DNA of 64,000 nt from the NCBI GenBank assembly GCA_949752745.1, contig OX457026.1:47005256-47069255 (forward strand), written 5' to 3'. This DNA is from Protula sp. h YS-2021. Taxonomy: Eukaryota > Annelida > Polychaeta > Sabellida > Serpulidae. Position 1 is the stretch's first letter. Every line of letters begins with the position of its first letter. The notes beneath the pieces are model-generated. The model made no database searches. It had not been told where the DNA came from and worked only from the letters and a program-made list of their open reading frames with translations. Made by a program: the position numbers and the translations under genes. Shown here piece by piece: positions 45,116 to 59,220 of the stretch.

Positions 45116-45307
45116 AAGCAATGACCATTGACATAAAAATTTAATAGTTATTGTGGTTTTGCATGAGAGTACTTATATAAGCCAAATCGCACTTCGAATT
45201 TTGTCGGAAAGTTTTTGCGTTTCAGCTGGATTTAGTTGGGATAAGGATCATATAAAAAAATAATAGAAGAAAAACGGCAAAAATCAACAAAATCCTACGA
45301 GGGGGAG

Positions 45308-45465
<158 letters not shown>

Positions 45466-45472
45466 GTGTGTG

Positions 45473-46950
<1,478 letters not shown>

Positions 46951-47464
46951 CCTAATGCTTGAGGAGACCTCACGTGCTGATTTATAAGGTTTAGGAAGAA
47001 AAAATTCGGAGACCAGAACCAGGTCTCCTTATGAGGCCTCTAGAAAACTTAGAAGTAGCCAATTCTTGTTACATTTTTAAGACGGCCACTATACTTAGCA
47101 TAATGTGTATAAGACATGACCAAAATGAAAAATTATGACTGAAAGACAAATTCAAAAAGTCGCCCTTAAGTCTACCCCTTGTATATGGCACAACCATATC
47201 AAATACCACTCAGGAAGACCATTCTTTTCATAAAATTCATAAAATTTTCCCATATTTAGGGAAGTCTACGCTATCATATGGCAAAGTTTCATGAAGGATA
47301 GACAAAAGTCTTTTTTTCAATTCTTGGCCCGTAAATTCAACCTTCCTGAAAAATAACACGTGCTTCGATTTGATTTGTCGAAAATCAAAACAAAAATACA
47401 AAATCAAAACAAAAAGATTCTGAAGACGCATGCGCGAAATATCTGTCGATACGTTATTTTGAAA

Positions 47465-50400
47465 TTGCATTTTGCCGCGTGTTTCGAAAAAACTAAAAAG
47501 ACCTCCAGCAATACAAAAAAACAACGTGCCTGTCTACGATAAAACACGATCGGCAAAATAAAGGCATCTACTCAATTTCACAAGCCAAAAAATTAGCACA
47601 AAACCGAATTAGGTGGAGAGACTTGTATAGAAACGCGCAGAGCTTTGTTCTGTAAAGTATCCCGACGACGACCGCGTGTTTCAGTAAGTATGTAGTGTCG
47701 CTGCCTCCCGAAAACAATTATTCCGAAAACGATATTTTTTGCTGAACCTCCCGACAACTGCCACTGGTGCTCTGCTGGTGAATGCAAAATACTGATCTGC
47801 TATAAGAAAACTGTTAGTATACACATATGAAATCAGGTTTATACTCACATGTAATCCTTATAGCTCTTAGCAGTCATTTTGAAAAGCGAATTGATAGTTT
47901 TATAGTTTGCACTTAAAATTTATATTTTCGGATGATAGAATAAAGTGGCAAGTTACAGCTCGAAAATCCTGTCCTAAAAAAATACATCGGCCTTGTATTT
48001 TCGTTAATCATGACATTTTACTTCGCAAATAACAGAAAACTTGTGTAAAATCCTGTATTTGCTACATACAAAAGCATATCGGGATCGCGTCTAAAACACG
48101 AAAGTTATTGCGCAAAAACCATTGAAAAGTGGCAGACGGTCCTAGGTTACTGGTAGAAAAATATAGAAGAAATATCGGAAAAACATAGAAGAAACTGAAC
48201 TTGAAACTATTTGTTAAAATCTTTAATAATTTTTTTAAAAAATAGGATACGGGTTGTTAACAACCCGACCGGTATTTAGTGCAAGAGAAATTTGACACTT
48301 AGGCGAAATTTCTCTATCATTTTCATTTTTTACGGGGTTATTTTTATTCGAAACGCAGAATTTTTGCGCATTTTAATGGGAACGCCTAAAGTGTGATTTG
48401 GCTTATTTTGACGTAGAATTTTGACTTTTTCCGATATTGAGTTGTCATGTTAGTGAAAAACCTGTCACCGCATGTACCTAGCTCCAATCGATCAATGTGT
48501 GAGAAGCAAGAGGCATTGCAAAGTGAAGGCGTGTTGTTTTAAGTAAAATCGATTCGAGAAGCCTGTGGCTTTCAGTGACGGTTATTAAATGAGGGCTGCA
48601 TTTCCCTTCATTCAGTGTGTTTAGGTGTCGATTCACAGCAAAGGTGTATCCCAGTGTAGGGTAGATATGTAAGGTAGCCTTGTTTTATGAAAAAGCAAGA
48701 CAGTTGCTTGGTGGTGCGTTAGGTGTGGTGGAGTCCAGTAAATTGCTTTTTTCATTAAACTAAAGCGGCAAGTGGCCGTATCCCCTTCTTAAAAAAGCAT
48801 TTAGAGGTTACTGCCTGTTGATCAAATTTAATTACATGTTGACCTGAGGGTCAGCGTGAACCCCCCTTGTTATTGTTATTTTTTAATGTAAGCTAGAGTT
48901 ATTTTAGTTATTTAAATGAATTGGGTGAAGCAATGGGATGATATACAAGAGGCGTTGCCAAGTAAAATCAATCCGTGAAACCTGTGGTTTTAAGTAACGG
49001 CCGATTGGAGGCTGCGTCTATAATCAGTCAATGTATAAAGCTGTGTTCATGCAGTGCTGGGTTGACTCCATCTAAAAAAAATAAACAACAAAATTCAAAA
49101 GTTACTGCCTTTTGATCAAACGTAACTAGATTTTGACCGTAAGGTCAGTCGTAACCCCCCCCCCTCGTTATCGTTTGTTTTTGGGTGAGCTAGTGATTTC
49201 AGTGAACAGATAGTGAAATATACGCTGAAGTGCGGCGGTATTATTATTTTTTCTTGGTTTCTGTGAAGTGTGGAAAGGAAGTGAAACGGAAACAGTAGCA
49301 GGTTGTTTTACGGTAAAGTGTACGCGTGCGAATGTACGTGTACGTGTTCGTAGTTCATTCCCCACAGGAGAAATATATGCGATCGACCGCGTGTCGGTCG
49401 GTCTGTCGGTCTGTCGGTCGGTCTGTCGGTCTGTCATCAGGAGCTTGTAAACACGATAACTTAAAAGCTCCTGAAAGGATTTTCATGAAACTTGGTATGT
49501 GGCTTCTATGGGAGCACACGCAGATCAGTATTGTAAATGGACCAGGTCCGTCCAAGGAAAATGGACCAGCTGGAAAATTGATGGCCGTGTTGATGGCCGT
49601 GTTTAACTGATGGGGGGAGGGGCCTGGTGGGAATATGTGGGCTTGCACACTGCTCTAGTTTACCATATGAGGGATTTAAAGGTGAGATCAATACGAGAGT
49701 TTAAATCATTATCTATCATAATTAATAAACAGGTGCATTGAAAAGGTTTAAAGCGGAGGAATATACGCGCTCTACAAAAAACCATAACCCCTTTGTTTAA
49801 ATATTTGGTCACTTGACTTTGGTCATGTAACATTTAAAGGCTAGAATGAAAACAAACATTTGACAGGTGGATGCGGAAGCTAACTTCTCTGCACTTTTAT
49901 GAACAAATAAAAGATATACAACTCACTAAAAATTGTGCCTGTTTTACTTAAGGGTTTATGGGCATGACCTTTCTGTAACTGTTTGAATAGTAGGGACTGG
50001 TATGCAGGATTCGTGCCTCGGTGCATATGAAATTGACCCCTGCTAGTGGAACAATGAAATGCTTCGTAGCTCTGACAGAGAGATCTACGACTATTTGCTA
50101 CCTCCCAAAAGAATTAATTTCAAGCTCTGCTTAAGATATAAAAAAGCTATCCCTATGTTGGCATATTCTTTTTGTGGTCTCCAAAAGTCGTATTTTAGGG
50201 TTATATATATGAGTGAATGTATATGATGCAGATTTCGTCTCCCCATTTACCCTTTTTCATGTATGGTCTCTCTAAGTGTTAACTTCAATGTCTTTTAAGA
50301 TATACGAAAGGTCTATCTATGTTGGCATATTCTGAGTATGGTCTTCCAAAGTCGTATTTTAGGGTTATATACGAGCAAAAATAACCGATGAACATTTGGT

Positions 50401-51170
50401 CCCCCTGTTTACTTATTTTCATATTAGGTCTCTCTTAGTGTTATCTTTGTATCTCTCCAACGGAAATTTTTGTCATATTCACTTTGTTTTATCACAATGG
50501 GTTCTTGAGGTCTGTTAGAAACGGAATACTGAAATTTGCCTTTCAGGGTTACGAAGCGGTGAACTTTACCTTGTTGTTTCTACTCTTTCCATGCCATTCC
50601 CCTCTCTACACAAACTTAAAAATATGACATTGTCGCTTTATTGGAAATAAACCATGTCAATGTCGCTGCGGAGAATCACTTTGTCATTTTCTTGCCTTTG
50701 CTTTGGGTGCCGTGATCTCTCAGATTGGGGCTTTCACGATGTTAACATTGTCAATACACACATCAGCACATTTTTATCAAATTTGCATTTGAAACAAACG
50801 TTTTAAGTCTTAAATACTGTGACCAGGGTTCAAACTGCCTAGAACGACAAAATAAGAAAAAGATCGCACACAAAATGTACCACTACTACGGAGTCTCCCT
50901 GGCCTTACGAGTCGAGTATTAATTTCTGTTTGTGTTGATATTGATTGTTACGGTGCAGTTGTGACACTGAATTGATACTACACCAGTAGTCTCGAACAAA
51001 ATGTTGTGCTAGGTAGCACAATAAATTTACTCCTCTCAAAAACCACTAAAACCGGAAGTTCCAAACCAAAATTGCAACCACCCTCCCCATCTTAATGAGC
51101 TCTTTCATATCATATATAAAACTTGTAAATCCAGAGCCTGGTTCCTGAGATATCCCCTGTACTTAAAACA
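47465..51170. repeat. large inverted duplication, right arm
   Basis: Reverse complement partner of the left arm. It carries its own insertion at about 49335-49650 (GTCTGTCGG-rich repeat). No protein-coding sequence is supported in either arm. Confidence 0.8.
49335..49650. repeat. GTCTGTCGG-rich dispersed repeat
   Basis: GGTCTGTCGG repeats followed by ACACGATAAC and TTCATGAAACTTGG. It interrupts the right arm relative to the left arm. Confidence 0.6.
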
Positions 51171-52129
51171 GTGTTGTTGAAGGTTCAGCTGGTCTACACA
51201 TCCTTGGACGTCTGTAAATACATCACGTCTGTCTGTTGTTGTGGATTCATCCGATGGACTTTCCCTTGGACATTCTGTAATTATGAACAATTTTCACAGT
51301 TAGAATACAAAGCTGAGACTAAAGAACTGTGTTTTGTGCTAGTAGCCCTTCCAACGCCCCATCCCACCTACTAGCCATACCCCTTTCCTCTCACCCCTTT
51401 CAACCTCACCTAACTATACCATCCATATCCTTGCCTTCCTGATATTGAAACAAACAAGTTAAATCAATTGACCCTATTTTCACAGTAGAACAAGACAATC
51501 GTAGATTGCACATCCCCAGCCGCGTTCATCTACGACAAAGTCTTAATTGTCACAAATCGCCAAAATTACATGTTTTGAAGAACAACTACACTTTATATAC
51601 TTTCCAGCTTATTTTTATTTATTGGTCTACGGTGAATAGGAACAAAGTACATTTTTGCAGAAATCGAAAAACTAGAGCCTAAATAAGGCAGCATCCTCCC
51701 GTGAAACAATAAAAGCAAAATGCGTGTAAAAGCCACAGGTAAAAATTAACGATTTTTGACAGCTATCTTCACGTGAATTTTTTGACAGCTTTTCAAAATA
51801 ACAACTTTAATTTAAATATTCATAACACACTTTGAATAATCTTTAAAACACACGCAAGCAGTGCAAGGTTTTCTGAAACGCAACCGCACTTGCTTTTTTT
51901 CTTAAATAGGCATTAACTACAGACCATACGTAAATCGCAACGTTAAAAAATAGTCCCATATATTTCTGAAACAAACAAGAAATGTAAATACCACCGCACA
52001 AACATCGACTCACGGCTAAGTGCAAGACAAAACTTAACCATTTGGAACGATTTCCCACGAAGTCAATTTTTGGATGATTTTGACAATAATGCCACATTGC
52101 ACATATTCAATATATATATTTTTACCATG
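51171..52129. other. unassigned sequence
   Basis: No coding or structured element that I can support. Includes a C-rich pyrimidine tract at 51345-51420. Confidence 0.4.
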
Positions 52130-52620
52130 CAAGGTTTCAGCTTTCTATGACATATCCTTCTATGAGAAGTCGGCCGGACAAAACTTAGTACTTTTTGTGG
52201 ACAGACAGAAGAAGTTCTTGAGATCTGTCGCGGAAACGACGCCCTATCCAACCATTTCAAGGTCTGATATTTGCAAATTTTTGACGAGGTCTGTAGGCCA
52301 AATTTTTCGGCCGACGGTAAAACCTATACCAAGATTCACAACTACAATAATTATTCTATGCATGTGCAAAGTTTGAGTGAAATCTCTCCAGTAGGTCTTG
52401 AGATCTGCCTCGGAAACGACACCGTATCCAACCATTTCAAGGTCTGACATTTTCGGATTTTTGACGACATCTGTAGGCCGAATTTTTGTCCAACGGCAAA
52501 ATCTATAAACCGGTGCACAACTACAATCCTTATTCTATGCATGTGCAAGGTTTGAATGACATCCCTCCAGAGGTTCTTGAGCTCTGTCGCGACACTCTAT
52601 GCCAAATGTTGACAGACAGA
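52130..52620. repeat. about 172-bp tandem repeat
   Basis: Two full units and a partial, sharing TATCCAACCATTTCAAGGTC, ATTCTATGCATGTGCAA and TTCTTGAGATCTG or TCTTGAGATCTG. Ends beside a GACAGACAGAG run. Confidence 0.75.
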
Positions 52621-53358
52621 GAGGCGGACAAGCAGACCCGGTGTAAGGATTTATTATTCTCCCCATGTTACTTTTCCTCCGGGAATAGTAACATATATTA
52701 CTATTCCTTCTCCGGGAAGAGAAAGATATATTACTTTTTCCCCTCTATATTACTTCCCTCCCAACTTCGTTTTTTATAAAAACCAAAATCACAACAAATT
52801 CACACCTTATTAAACATCTAAAACTCCATCTCAATACCGTCTACATAAAACTCACAGAAACACATGACTCTACACTCATGATACACACGCAGTCTTCCTA
52901 GAAATGACCATAAAACTCAATCTTAATACAGTCTACAACAACTGATGAAGACAAAACTAAATATTCTGCTGAGCTTCCACATCTCGAATAACTAGAGTAG
53001 CAATTCCCTGCTTTCTTTAGACTGTTTTCTATCAAATACGTGGCTGTAATGCAGTTCTTCTGACCTAGCCACGTACAGCTGGCTCCCCTTGCGAAGACTG
53101 GCTTTATCATTTTTTGAACAACCATCAGGATACTGCTTTAGCACCACATAATTGTAAATTTTACTTGTTTGAATATCCCAAGAAACATTTTTTCTTTTCC
53201 TTTTCCATATCCATTGCTTATTAGAACATAAAAGTACACTTTTTTGTGACCTTTTTTTGTGCATCTTTAACCCGAGTACTTCATCCTGCAGACACGGCAA
53301 TGTTTAGATGTTTTTTTTTAAAGATCATATGATGGCTTTATAAATTTGAAAGTGTGCA
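52621..53358. other. unassigned AT-rich sequence
   Basis: Contains CTCCGGGAA-type short repeats at 52675-52760. Two overlapping minus-strand frames (52898-53300) have no recognisable motif. Confidence 0.4.
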
Positions 53359-53706
53359 TAAGCCAAATCACGCTTTGGGTGTTTCGAATAATTTGCGCAA
53401 GAATTTTGAATTTCGACTCCGGGGGAACCGGGTAAAAATTAAAGAAATGATAGAAAAATATGGAAGAAATATCGCAAAAACAGCTCATACTGGGAACATA
53501 AAAGAAATTGAAACCTGAAGCTACTTGTTAAAACTTTCAATACAGTTTTAAAATAGCATACGGGTTGTTACAAACCCGATTGCTTTTTGATGCAAGAGTT
53601 ATTTGACATTTAGACAAAATCTCTCTATCATTTCTTTCATTTTCACCCGGTTACTTTTATTCGAAACGCATAATTTTTGCGCATTTTTATGGGGTGATTT
53701 GGCTTA
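53359..53706. mobile_element. AAGCCAAATC-type MITE with long TIRs
   Basis: AAGCCAAATCACGCTTTGGG at the left and GGGGTGATTTGGCTTA at the right. The subterminal TTTGCGC and AATGAAAGAAATGATAG motifs are also inverted. A second family fragment ends at about 53825. Confidence 0.65.
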
Positions 53707-53829
53707 TGTTGAAAGAATTTAGAATTTTGATCTTCCCTTTTTCATTTCTTTATAATTTATCCCCAACATCTGCAGTCCAAACAACACCTCCACCTGAAAG
53801 ACCCGAAAGTGCGAATTGGCTTATACAAG

Positions 53830-54690
53830 TACAAAATACCATACTTTCTCCTTTGTCGTTGGCACTGCGTTTACGACGTGCATCTGCCAGTTGTTTCGAA
53901 AAACAAACCTCGTGCATAGAATATTCCCTCTTCAAGTACAGAAAATAAATTATGTCCAAATGGGCTGCATTAACCTCGCCAAACTTCGTTTTTACGAGGA
54001 GGTTAAGCAAGATGTTGAGATGGTGTTCCCGGTCGTCGTCGTCAAGTAAAGGCAAGGGTGTATGGTGTTCCCAAGTTTTTTTTTACGATGAAACCGGAAA
54101 AGTATGTGTGCATGTTCACTTTGACATTAATAAGAATGACACAAAATTTGTGACGAGAAGAGTGAACCGCTAGTTTCCACCAGATGGCACCATAATAGTG
54201 TTGCGTATATTTGCCATATATAACATCAAAAACACCCAAAGATATAAAGTTTATTTTGAACGTAAAATCTCAAAATCAAAAACGTAAGTCCTAATTTAAT
54301 TAATTAAAAAGACAAATGATCGAAAAACAATTTATACGCTCTACAAGCAACAACGCAGAACTTTTGCTACAACCCAAAAAATATACGATTGCCTGTGAAG
54401 CTCATTTAAGACCCATGTTTTATTTCTAAAAAGGGCAAAACTTTAGAAAAAAAGTATTCAGTTGTGTCAATAAGTTTATTTTTTATAATCATTTTTACTT
54501 TAGACTTGATTTTTCATCCGTTGAAGAGAATGTGATGCAAACATTGGGTCGACAGTTTTTCTATCGCCCTAAAAAACACCATCTGGACGACAGTAAGTCG
54601 ACAAAAAATCAAACCATTGAACGAAACGCATAATCATTCCAGCAATACGGGGACCACTTTTGCTAAAAACCACAGTACCAGGGAGACCAA
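53830..54690. other. region with a possible small minus-strand exon
   Basis: A minus-strand frame from 54055 (MPLLDDDDREHHLNIL...) is coding-like for about 70 residues, but it runs into MITE sequence and has no recognisable domain. The rest is AT-rich and unassigned. Confidence 0.2.
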
Positions 54691-54694
54691 AAAT

Positions 54695-54723
54695 TTAAGG
54701 AGACCAAAAGTAGGTCTCCTTAA
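54695..54723. repeat. GGAGACC hairpin
   Basis: Perfect 11-bp arms TTAAGGAGACC and GGTCTCCTTAA around 7 nt. The same end motif occurs in the dispersed family at 27796, 28010, 39212 and 46960-47035. Confidence 0.5.
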
Positions 54724-55224
54724 TTCTTAGCGTGTTTCAACGTTATGAAACTATACAGTAAACAAAAAAAAGGAATGATTCTATATCATAGTGAATATGA
54801 TACTTTTTGTTTTAAAATTAAATTTGTGTGTTGTCACTTGATTACAAGCTGAAAAACATATATTATTTATTCGTAATGGTCTCCCTAAGTGCTATATATA
54901 AGGCATGGTCCCCCTATTGCTGGTTGCAGATATATATATATATATATATCGATTAAGATCTTTCTGGCTGGATTCAGCATCCCAATATATTGTATGGAGG
55001 AGCTGAGCAGTGAAAATGCACATCACATGAACGAGTAACAAACAAAGAAAAAATGGACAACTTCATTTTCTCGATATATTGTCCGCATAAATCATTTTGG
55101 AATTTTCGAATTTTCTATGTGTATTATTTTGCCGTATGTCTGGAACGATCCATCCATTGTAGACATTTTCCAAGAAAACGGTTAAAATGGTTAAAATCTG
55201 CGTTTTTATCCTGACCAATGCAGA

Positions 55225-55490
55225 TGATTGACTGGTCCAGAACTTTCGCTTTTCCCCTACTCAAGGGGCGGGGCTTGATTGGTGACGTCACGATGAATGA
55301 CTGGTCCAGAACTTTCGTTTTTTCCTACTCAGGGGCGGGGCTTGATTACGTCACAATGATTGACAGATGATAGACAGATTGTATTAGTGGGGCAGGACTT
55401 GCTTACGTCACGATGATTGACAGATAATAGACAGATTGTATCAGTGGACGGGGCTTTAGGTCACGTTATTGTTGACGTCACGAGCATTGA
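55225..55490. promoter_or_regulatory. CRE/GC-box tandem array
   Basis: About four degenerate units of 55-80 bp with GGGGCGGGGCTTGATT (Sp1-like GC box) and TGACGTCACGA or TTACGTCACGA (CRE/ATF). GC boxes and full CREs are rare in the surrounding AT-rich DNA. This could be an enhancer or promoter; no adjacent transcript is obvious. Regulatory function is inference. Confidence 0.5.
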
Positions 55491-56500
55491 TATGGTTCAG
55501 AACTATCGTTTCTACACTACTCTTATTGTGTCTGCTACCTCTAACGCGAATTTCAAGACATTAAGGCTAAACATCTAGGATGAGACACTGTTTCAACTTA
55601 AAAGCGTAATGACACATATACTTTCAACAATCCCTTTAGCCACATCTTCTCCAAGAGGGTGGGATGAAGACAAAATTGAGATTTTGCTGTCAAATATTTC
55701 ATTTTGGATATAACGACTGAACGTTTTGATCTGTAAAAATTAATTTAACATATTATTAAATCATTTTTGATATCAATTAATGTTTTTAATATCTCAAGCA
55801 ACATATTGTATCAAAACTAGTTTTTGAAATCAAAAATATAAAGGTATAAAGAATATCATTGCCGAGAGCTAAAATTACATTTTGATGTCAAAAGAAAAGT
55901 TTTGAGATCAGAAATATCGATATTCTTGCTTCCAATAACAGCTTAATAAATGTGAATATGGCATTCCATAGTCATACATAGCTTTGACTCTTTTTACGCT
56001 GCCTTCATTGCATAGGCATTTATGCACATCTACTCTCAAGAAAATGCTTTTTTTATGCGCTTATTCTCCCTGTGGCCAAAATAATCCATCATATAACCGA
56101 GGCATTATTAACAGCTCCATCATTAAAAACTCACCACAAAAAATTCAAAGATAATTTCAAATTCGATCTTTTAGTATAAAAAAGCTTGAAACGGAATATA
56201 ATCTTTCGAAATACATGCAGAAAATAATTTAATTGCCCTCTAGTGAGTAAAGATTAGAAATAAACGACACTGTGAGATTTCCCTTTCGCAAAAAAATTTG
56301 AACAAAGAAAGCACGTTTCTACAGCAGTCAAAATTTACGGGACAAGTATTACAGTTTTTTTACAAAATGGAATTTTTACACCTAAAATATGAAAAAGCCT
56401 TTTTATAAATGGTGCAATAACAAAGGCTTTTTTTACGCAAAACACAATGTTTTACCACACAGGCGAAACTTGCCAAACAGGCAAACAGCCTTTGTTATAA
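55491..56500. other. unassigned AT-rich sequence
   Basis: No supported gene or structured repeat. Confidence 0.4.
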
Positions 56501-56502
56501 AA

Positions 56503-56668
56503 TCAGCTGATTACACATTCCTTTGTCACATTCATGCGAGGTAGAACAGAACAAGATGAGAAACGCAGTGATTGACAGTCGTTGCACAACATCAGGTTAT
56601 CTTGGTACAGTTTGATCTCTACTCCAGCACCATTGATACTCTCCTCTGTACCCCGAGTACCATCACAT
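56503..56668 (-). CDS. possible terminal exon of second minus-strand gene
   Basis: An open stretch after an ACCAATGAG acceptor-like site, ending at a TGA at 56503-56505. Encodes GVEIKLYQDNLMLCNDCQSL, which is coding-like with paired cysteines. I do not recognise it, and its link to the exons at 57.7-59.2 kb is inferred only from strand and distance. Confidence 0.3.
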
Positions 56669-56920
56669 CTCATTGGTAAACCAAAATGTTTTGAATACAA
56701 ACATTGAACACATTAAACATGCATTGTTTCTTTAAATTTACTGTAAAATATAAAGAAAAATTATTAGATTAGATCATTTTGAAAATATCTTTTTAGTTCT
56801 CTTATAGGAACAAATATTCCGTAGAACTAAAAGCCAGCGATAAAACGAGCAATTTTGTGTTTCTTTCGCTTGACACATTTTGTAAACAAATCTCATTATC
56901 ACTGCGTAGTTATAACAGTC

Positions 56921-57276
56921 ATTGTTATAAAACAGCTGACTTCTGATGAGATTTATCTGTTATGTATGAAGAGATGATGAATATTTTGAAAAGTAGTTCC
57001 TCTCTTTTATGAGTACTATTTGTGGCGGAATCCCTATTGGGTCTACAGAGTATACAGGTGTTATACACAACAGACCTAGCCACCAATTCGGTTTTAAGGG
57101 AAAAAAACTCTCACAGCTCATAAGCTTATTCACCATTGTTGTTCATTTTGTTTTCTTTCTCGCAGACATATTGGGAATTCAGGTATGAAATCAGTCATAA
57201 AAGAGAGGAACTACTTTTTAAAAATATCTATAATAACAGATAGATCGCATCCGAGGTCAGCTGTTTTATAACAACG
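56921..57276. repeat. foldback pair with about 85-bp arms
   Basis: Left arm 56921-57012 (TTGTTATAAAACAGCTGAC...) and right arm 57195-57276 are inverted copies, including AGTAGTTCCTCTCTTTTATGA, around a 180-bp spacer. Possibly a MITE. (The long motif is 21 nt in the DNA; its core is TAGTTCCTCTCTTTTATGA.). Confidence 0.55.
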
Positions 57277-58029
57277 ATTATTTATAATGTCTTTTTACTA
57301 AACAGCCCCACTGCGGATTTCGCGGAAAGAGTACTCATAAAAGAGACGGCCCGATTGAGAGGCCGGGGACAGTTACCGTACGAAGAAATGACCGATATTC
57401 CATCCATAAATGACCTAAATAAAACAGAGTTCACACCTTATTTAGAGGCAGCCGCGTAAGCTAGACAAATAATCGAGGTCAAAATTAGTGCAAACTGTAT
57501 GAAATGTTAAAACTAGTTACAGATACTGCACAAACATGGAACAGCTTGGCAACCAATGTCATTGGTGTTAAATATGGGTCGCTTTGTGCGACTAATTTCT
57601 TTTTCGGTGTACCCTAGATGCTAGCCACGTTCTGTGTACTAGGCACTGACCTTTTCACAGCACTGGCAACAAACAGCACTGATTCTGTACTATATTGAAC
57701 TGGAATTCTGGGATACCACCTGGTGCTGGGATACCACCTCTAAATTCTGATTTTCACTACATGAGGCTGTTCCTGAGTTATCTTCATCTTCATTAGCAAA
57801 CGAAGCTTTTTATTCTCGATGTGATTATCTTTGTAACTGTTTCAGTCCTGTATTCTGTATCAGAAAAAGATACACTGACCATCTTCACAGCCTTCCGACT
57901 ATTAAGCCAGTTTCGCCTGGTACGGGATGAAAGGATCTCATCTAGTTCCTCTCGGCACCTTTTGTAAATTTTAGCTGGACTCTTGCCCCTTACTTCTTTT
58001 GCGCCGGCGAGTGGTTCATCTATGTCAGC

Positions 58030-58300
58030 TCCCTCCGATTTGACTGTCTACTCTGTCGCTACAGGCCGAGAGGTAATTTCTTTCCCTTTCTGAACTTGAC
58101 TGGCGGTGATTGGTTCGACTGTCTGCTCTTCTCCTTTAGACCGACAGGTTATCTCTACCCTTTCTGGACTTGTGTGGCAGGGACTGGCTGGACTATCTGC
58201 TTTTCTCCTTCGGATCGAGATATCATCTCTTCCCCTTTTTCGACTTGTGTGGCGGTGACTGGCTCGACTTCTGCTCTTCATCTTCGGACCGAGAAGGTAT
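58030..58300 (-). repeat. about 75-bp coding tandem repeat
   Basis: Three to four units sharing GACTGGC(G/T)G and TCTGCTCTTCTCC-like segments on the plus strand. On the minus strand they encode variations of a 25-residue repeat, slipping frame between units. Confidence 0.65.
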
Positions 58301-58513
58301 CTTTTCCACTTTCTCTCTTTTCCTTGACCTTCTTCCCGTAATTCTTGTCAGGAATAAGCTTTTTACCCATACTTTTCTTAGCCACACAATATCGATCAGT
58401 CGTGTTTATGACTTTTGGGGGTTTTTTTCTGCATGTTATTATTGCTACAAAACATAATAAAGCAAGGCGTGTTAAAAATAAAGGCACATAAAAATTAAAG
58501 ATGGGGTAAATAC

Positions 58514-58580
58514 CTCCTCATCACCACCACACCAGACTGCTCCAGGTAGTTACGTTCAGCGTGAGATTTGGAACGTCCTC
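58514..58580 (-). CDS. exon of second minus-strand gene
   Basis: 67 bp, acceptor GTCTTTTAG, donor GTATTT, phase 1 in and 2 out. Joins in frame to the exon beginning at 58428. Encodes GRSKSHAERNYLEQSGVVVM. Confidence 0.45.
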
Positions 58581-59220
58581 CTAAAAGACTACAAACCAGA
58601 TTCAATTCTTTTCGCGACCACCATGAAAAAATTACGTTATATACTCTTACTGGGAACCTTTCCGTGTTATATACAATTAGAAAAAAACGTTTTTAAATCT
58701 AAAACGATATGGATAAAATAGAACAGACTGAAAAAAATAACACACCTGTTTTGGGCACACTATCAGAGTCTCCATACTCTTTGCCTTGTGTACACGAGGT
58801 CGTTTCATGTTTCCGTTTGGTATGTCTTTTTCAGTTTTCTCCTGTGCCATTGAATCTCTTCCTCTGCTGAAGTGGCTGGACTTGATGTGCAGATCGCGGT
58901 GTGTTGACCGATAGTAGACACACATCATGGGCTGAAAGAATTTCTGTTACTATTACCTAATAGTCGTTAAAAGCGATTTGTGCACTTCCTTTTATTCCCC
59001 GCCATATATAATATGCATTAATAACTTTATAACAAGATAACGAAGCAAATTTTATTGATAACAAAATATTATTTTTAACTCACATATTTCTAGAGATTAA
59101 AAAAGCACAGTGTCTTACCTATGTGTTTCTTCAGACGAATGAGATGCTTTGTTCGGTATAGAAGGTAACTCGCTTCTTTCAGGGTGAACTTCTTTATGGT
59201 TTTGCAACAAGTTGCAATCG

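Larger units (their letters stand above)
57690..59220 (-). pseudogene. second multi-exon gene, unidentified, with 25-residue coding repeats
   Basis: Coding-like exons on the minus strand. An upstream piece ends at the strong donor CATAG/GTAAGA (59118). A second begins after TTCTTTCAG (58931) and carries CVYYRSTHRDLHIKSSHF, then a charged region to about 58778. The third is 58514-58580 (RSKSHAERNYLEQSGVVVMR). The fourth, 58428-57690, joins the third in phase. It holds KKPPKVINTT, then about three and a half 25-residue repeats (VQPVPATQVQKG, EEMISRSEGEKQ), the segment KSPAKIYKRCREELDEILSS and an acidic tail (ASFANEDEDNSG). The repeats and tail need frame shifts near 58290, 58170 and 57800, and a TAG at about 58050 replaces an expected CAG. 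I do not recognise the family. Phase between the first two exons is unresolved. Confidence 0.45.

Noticed and set aside
53750..54173. Candidate exons on both strands
   Set aside because: Both strands are open by chance over about 200 bp and no domain or clear splice context was found.
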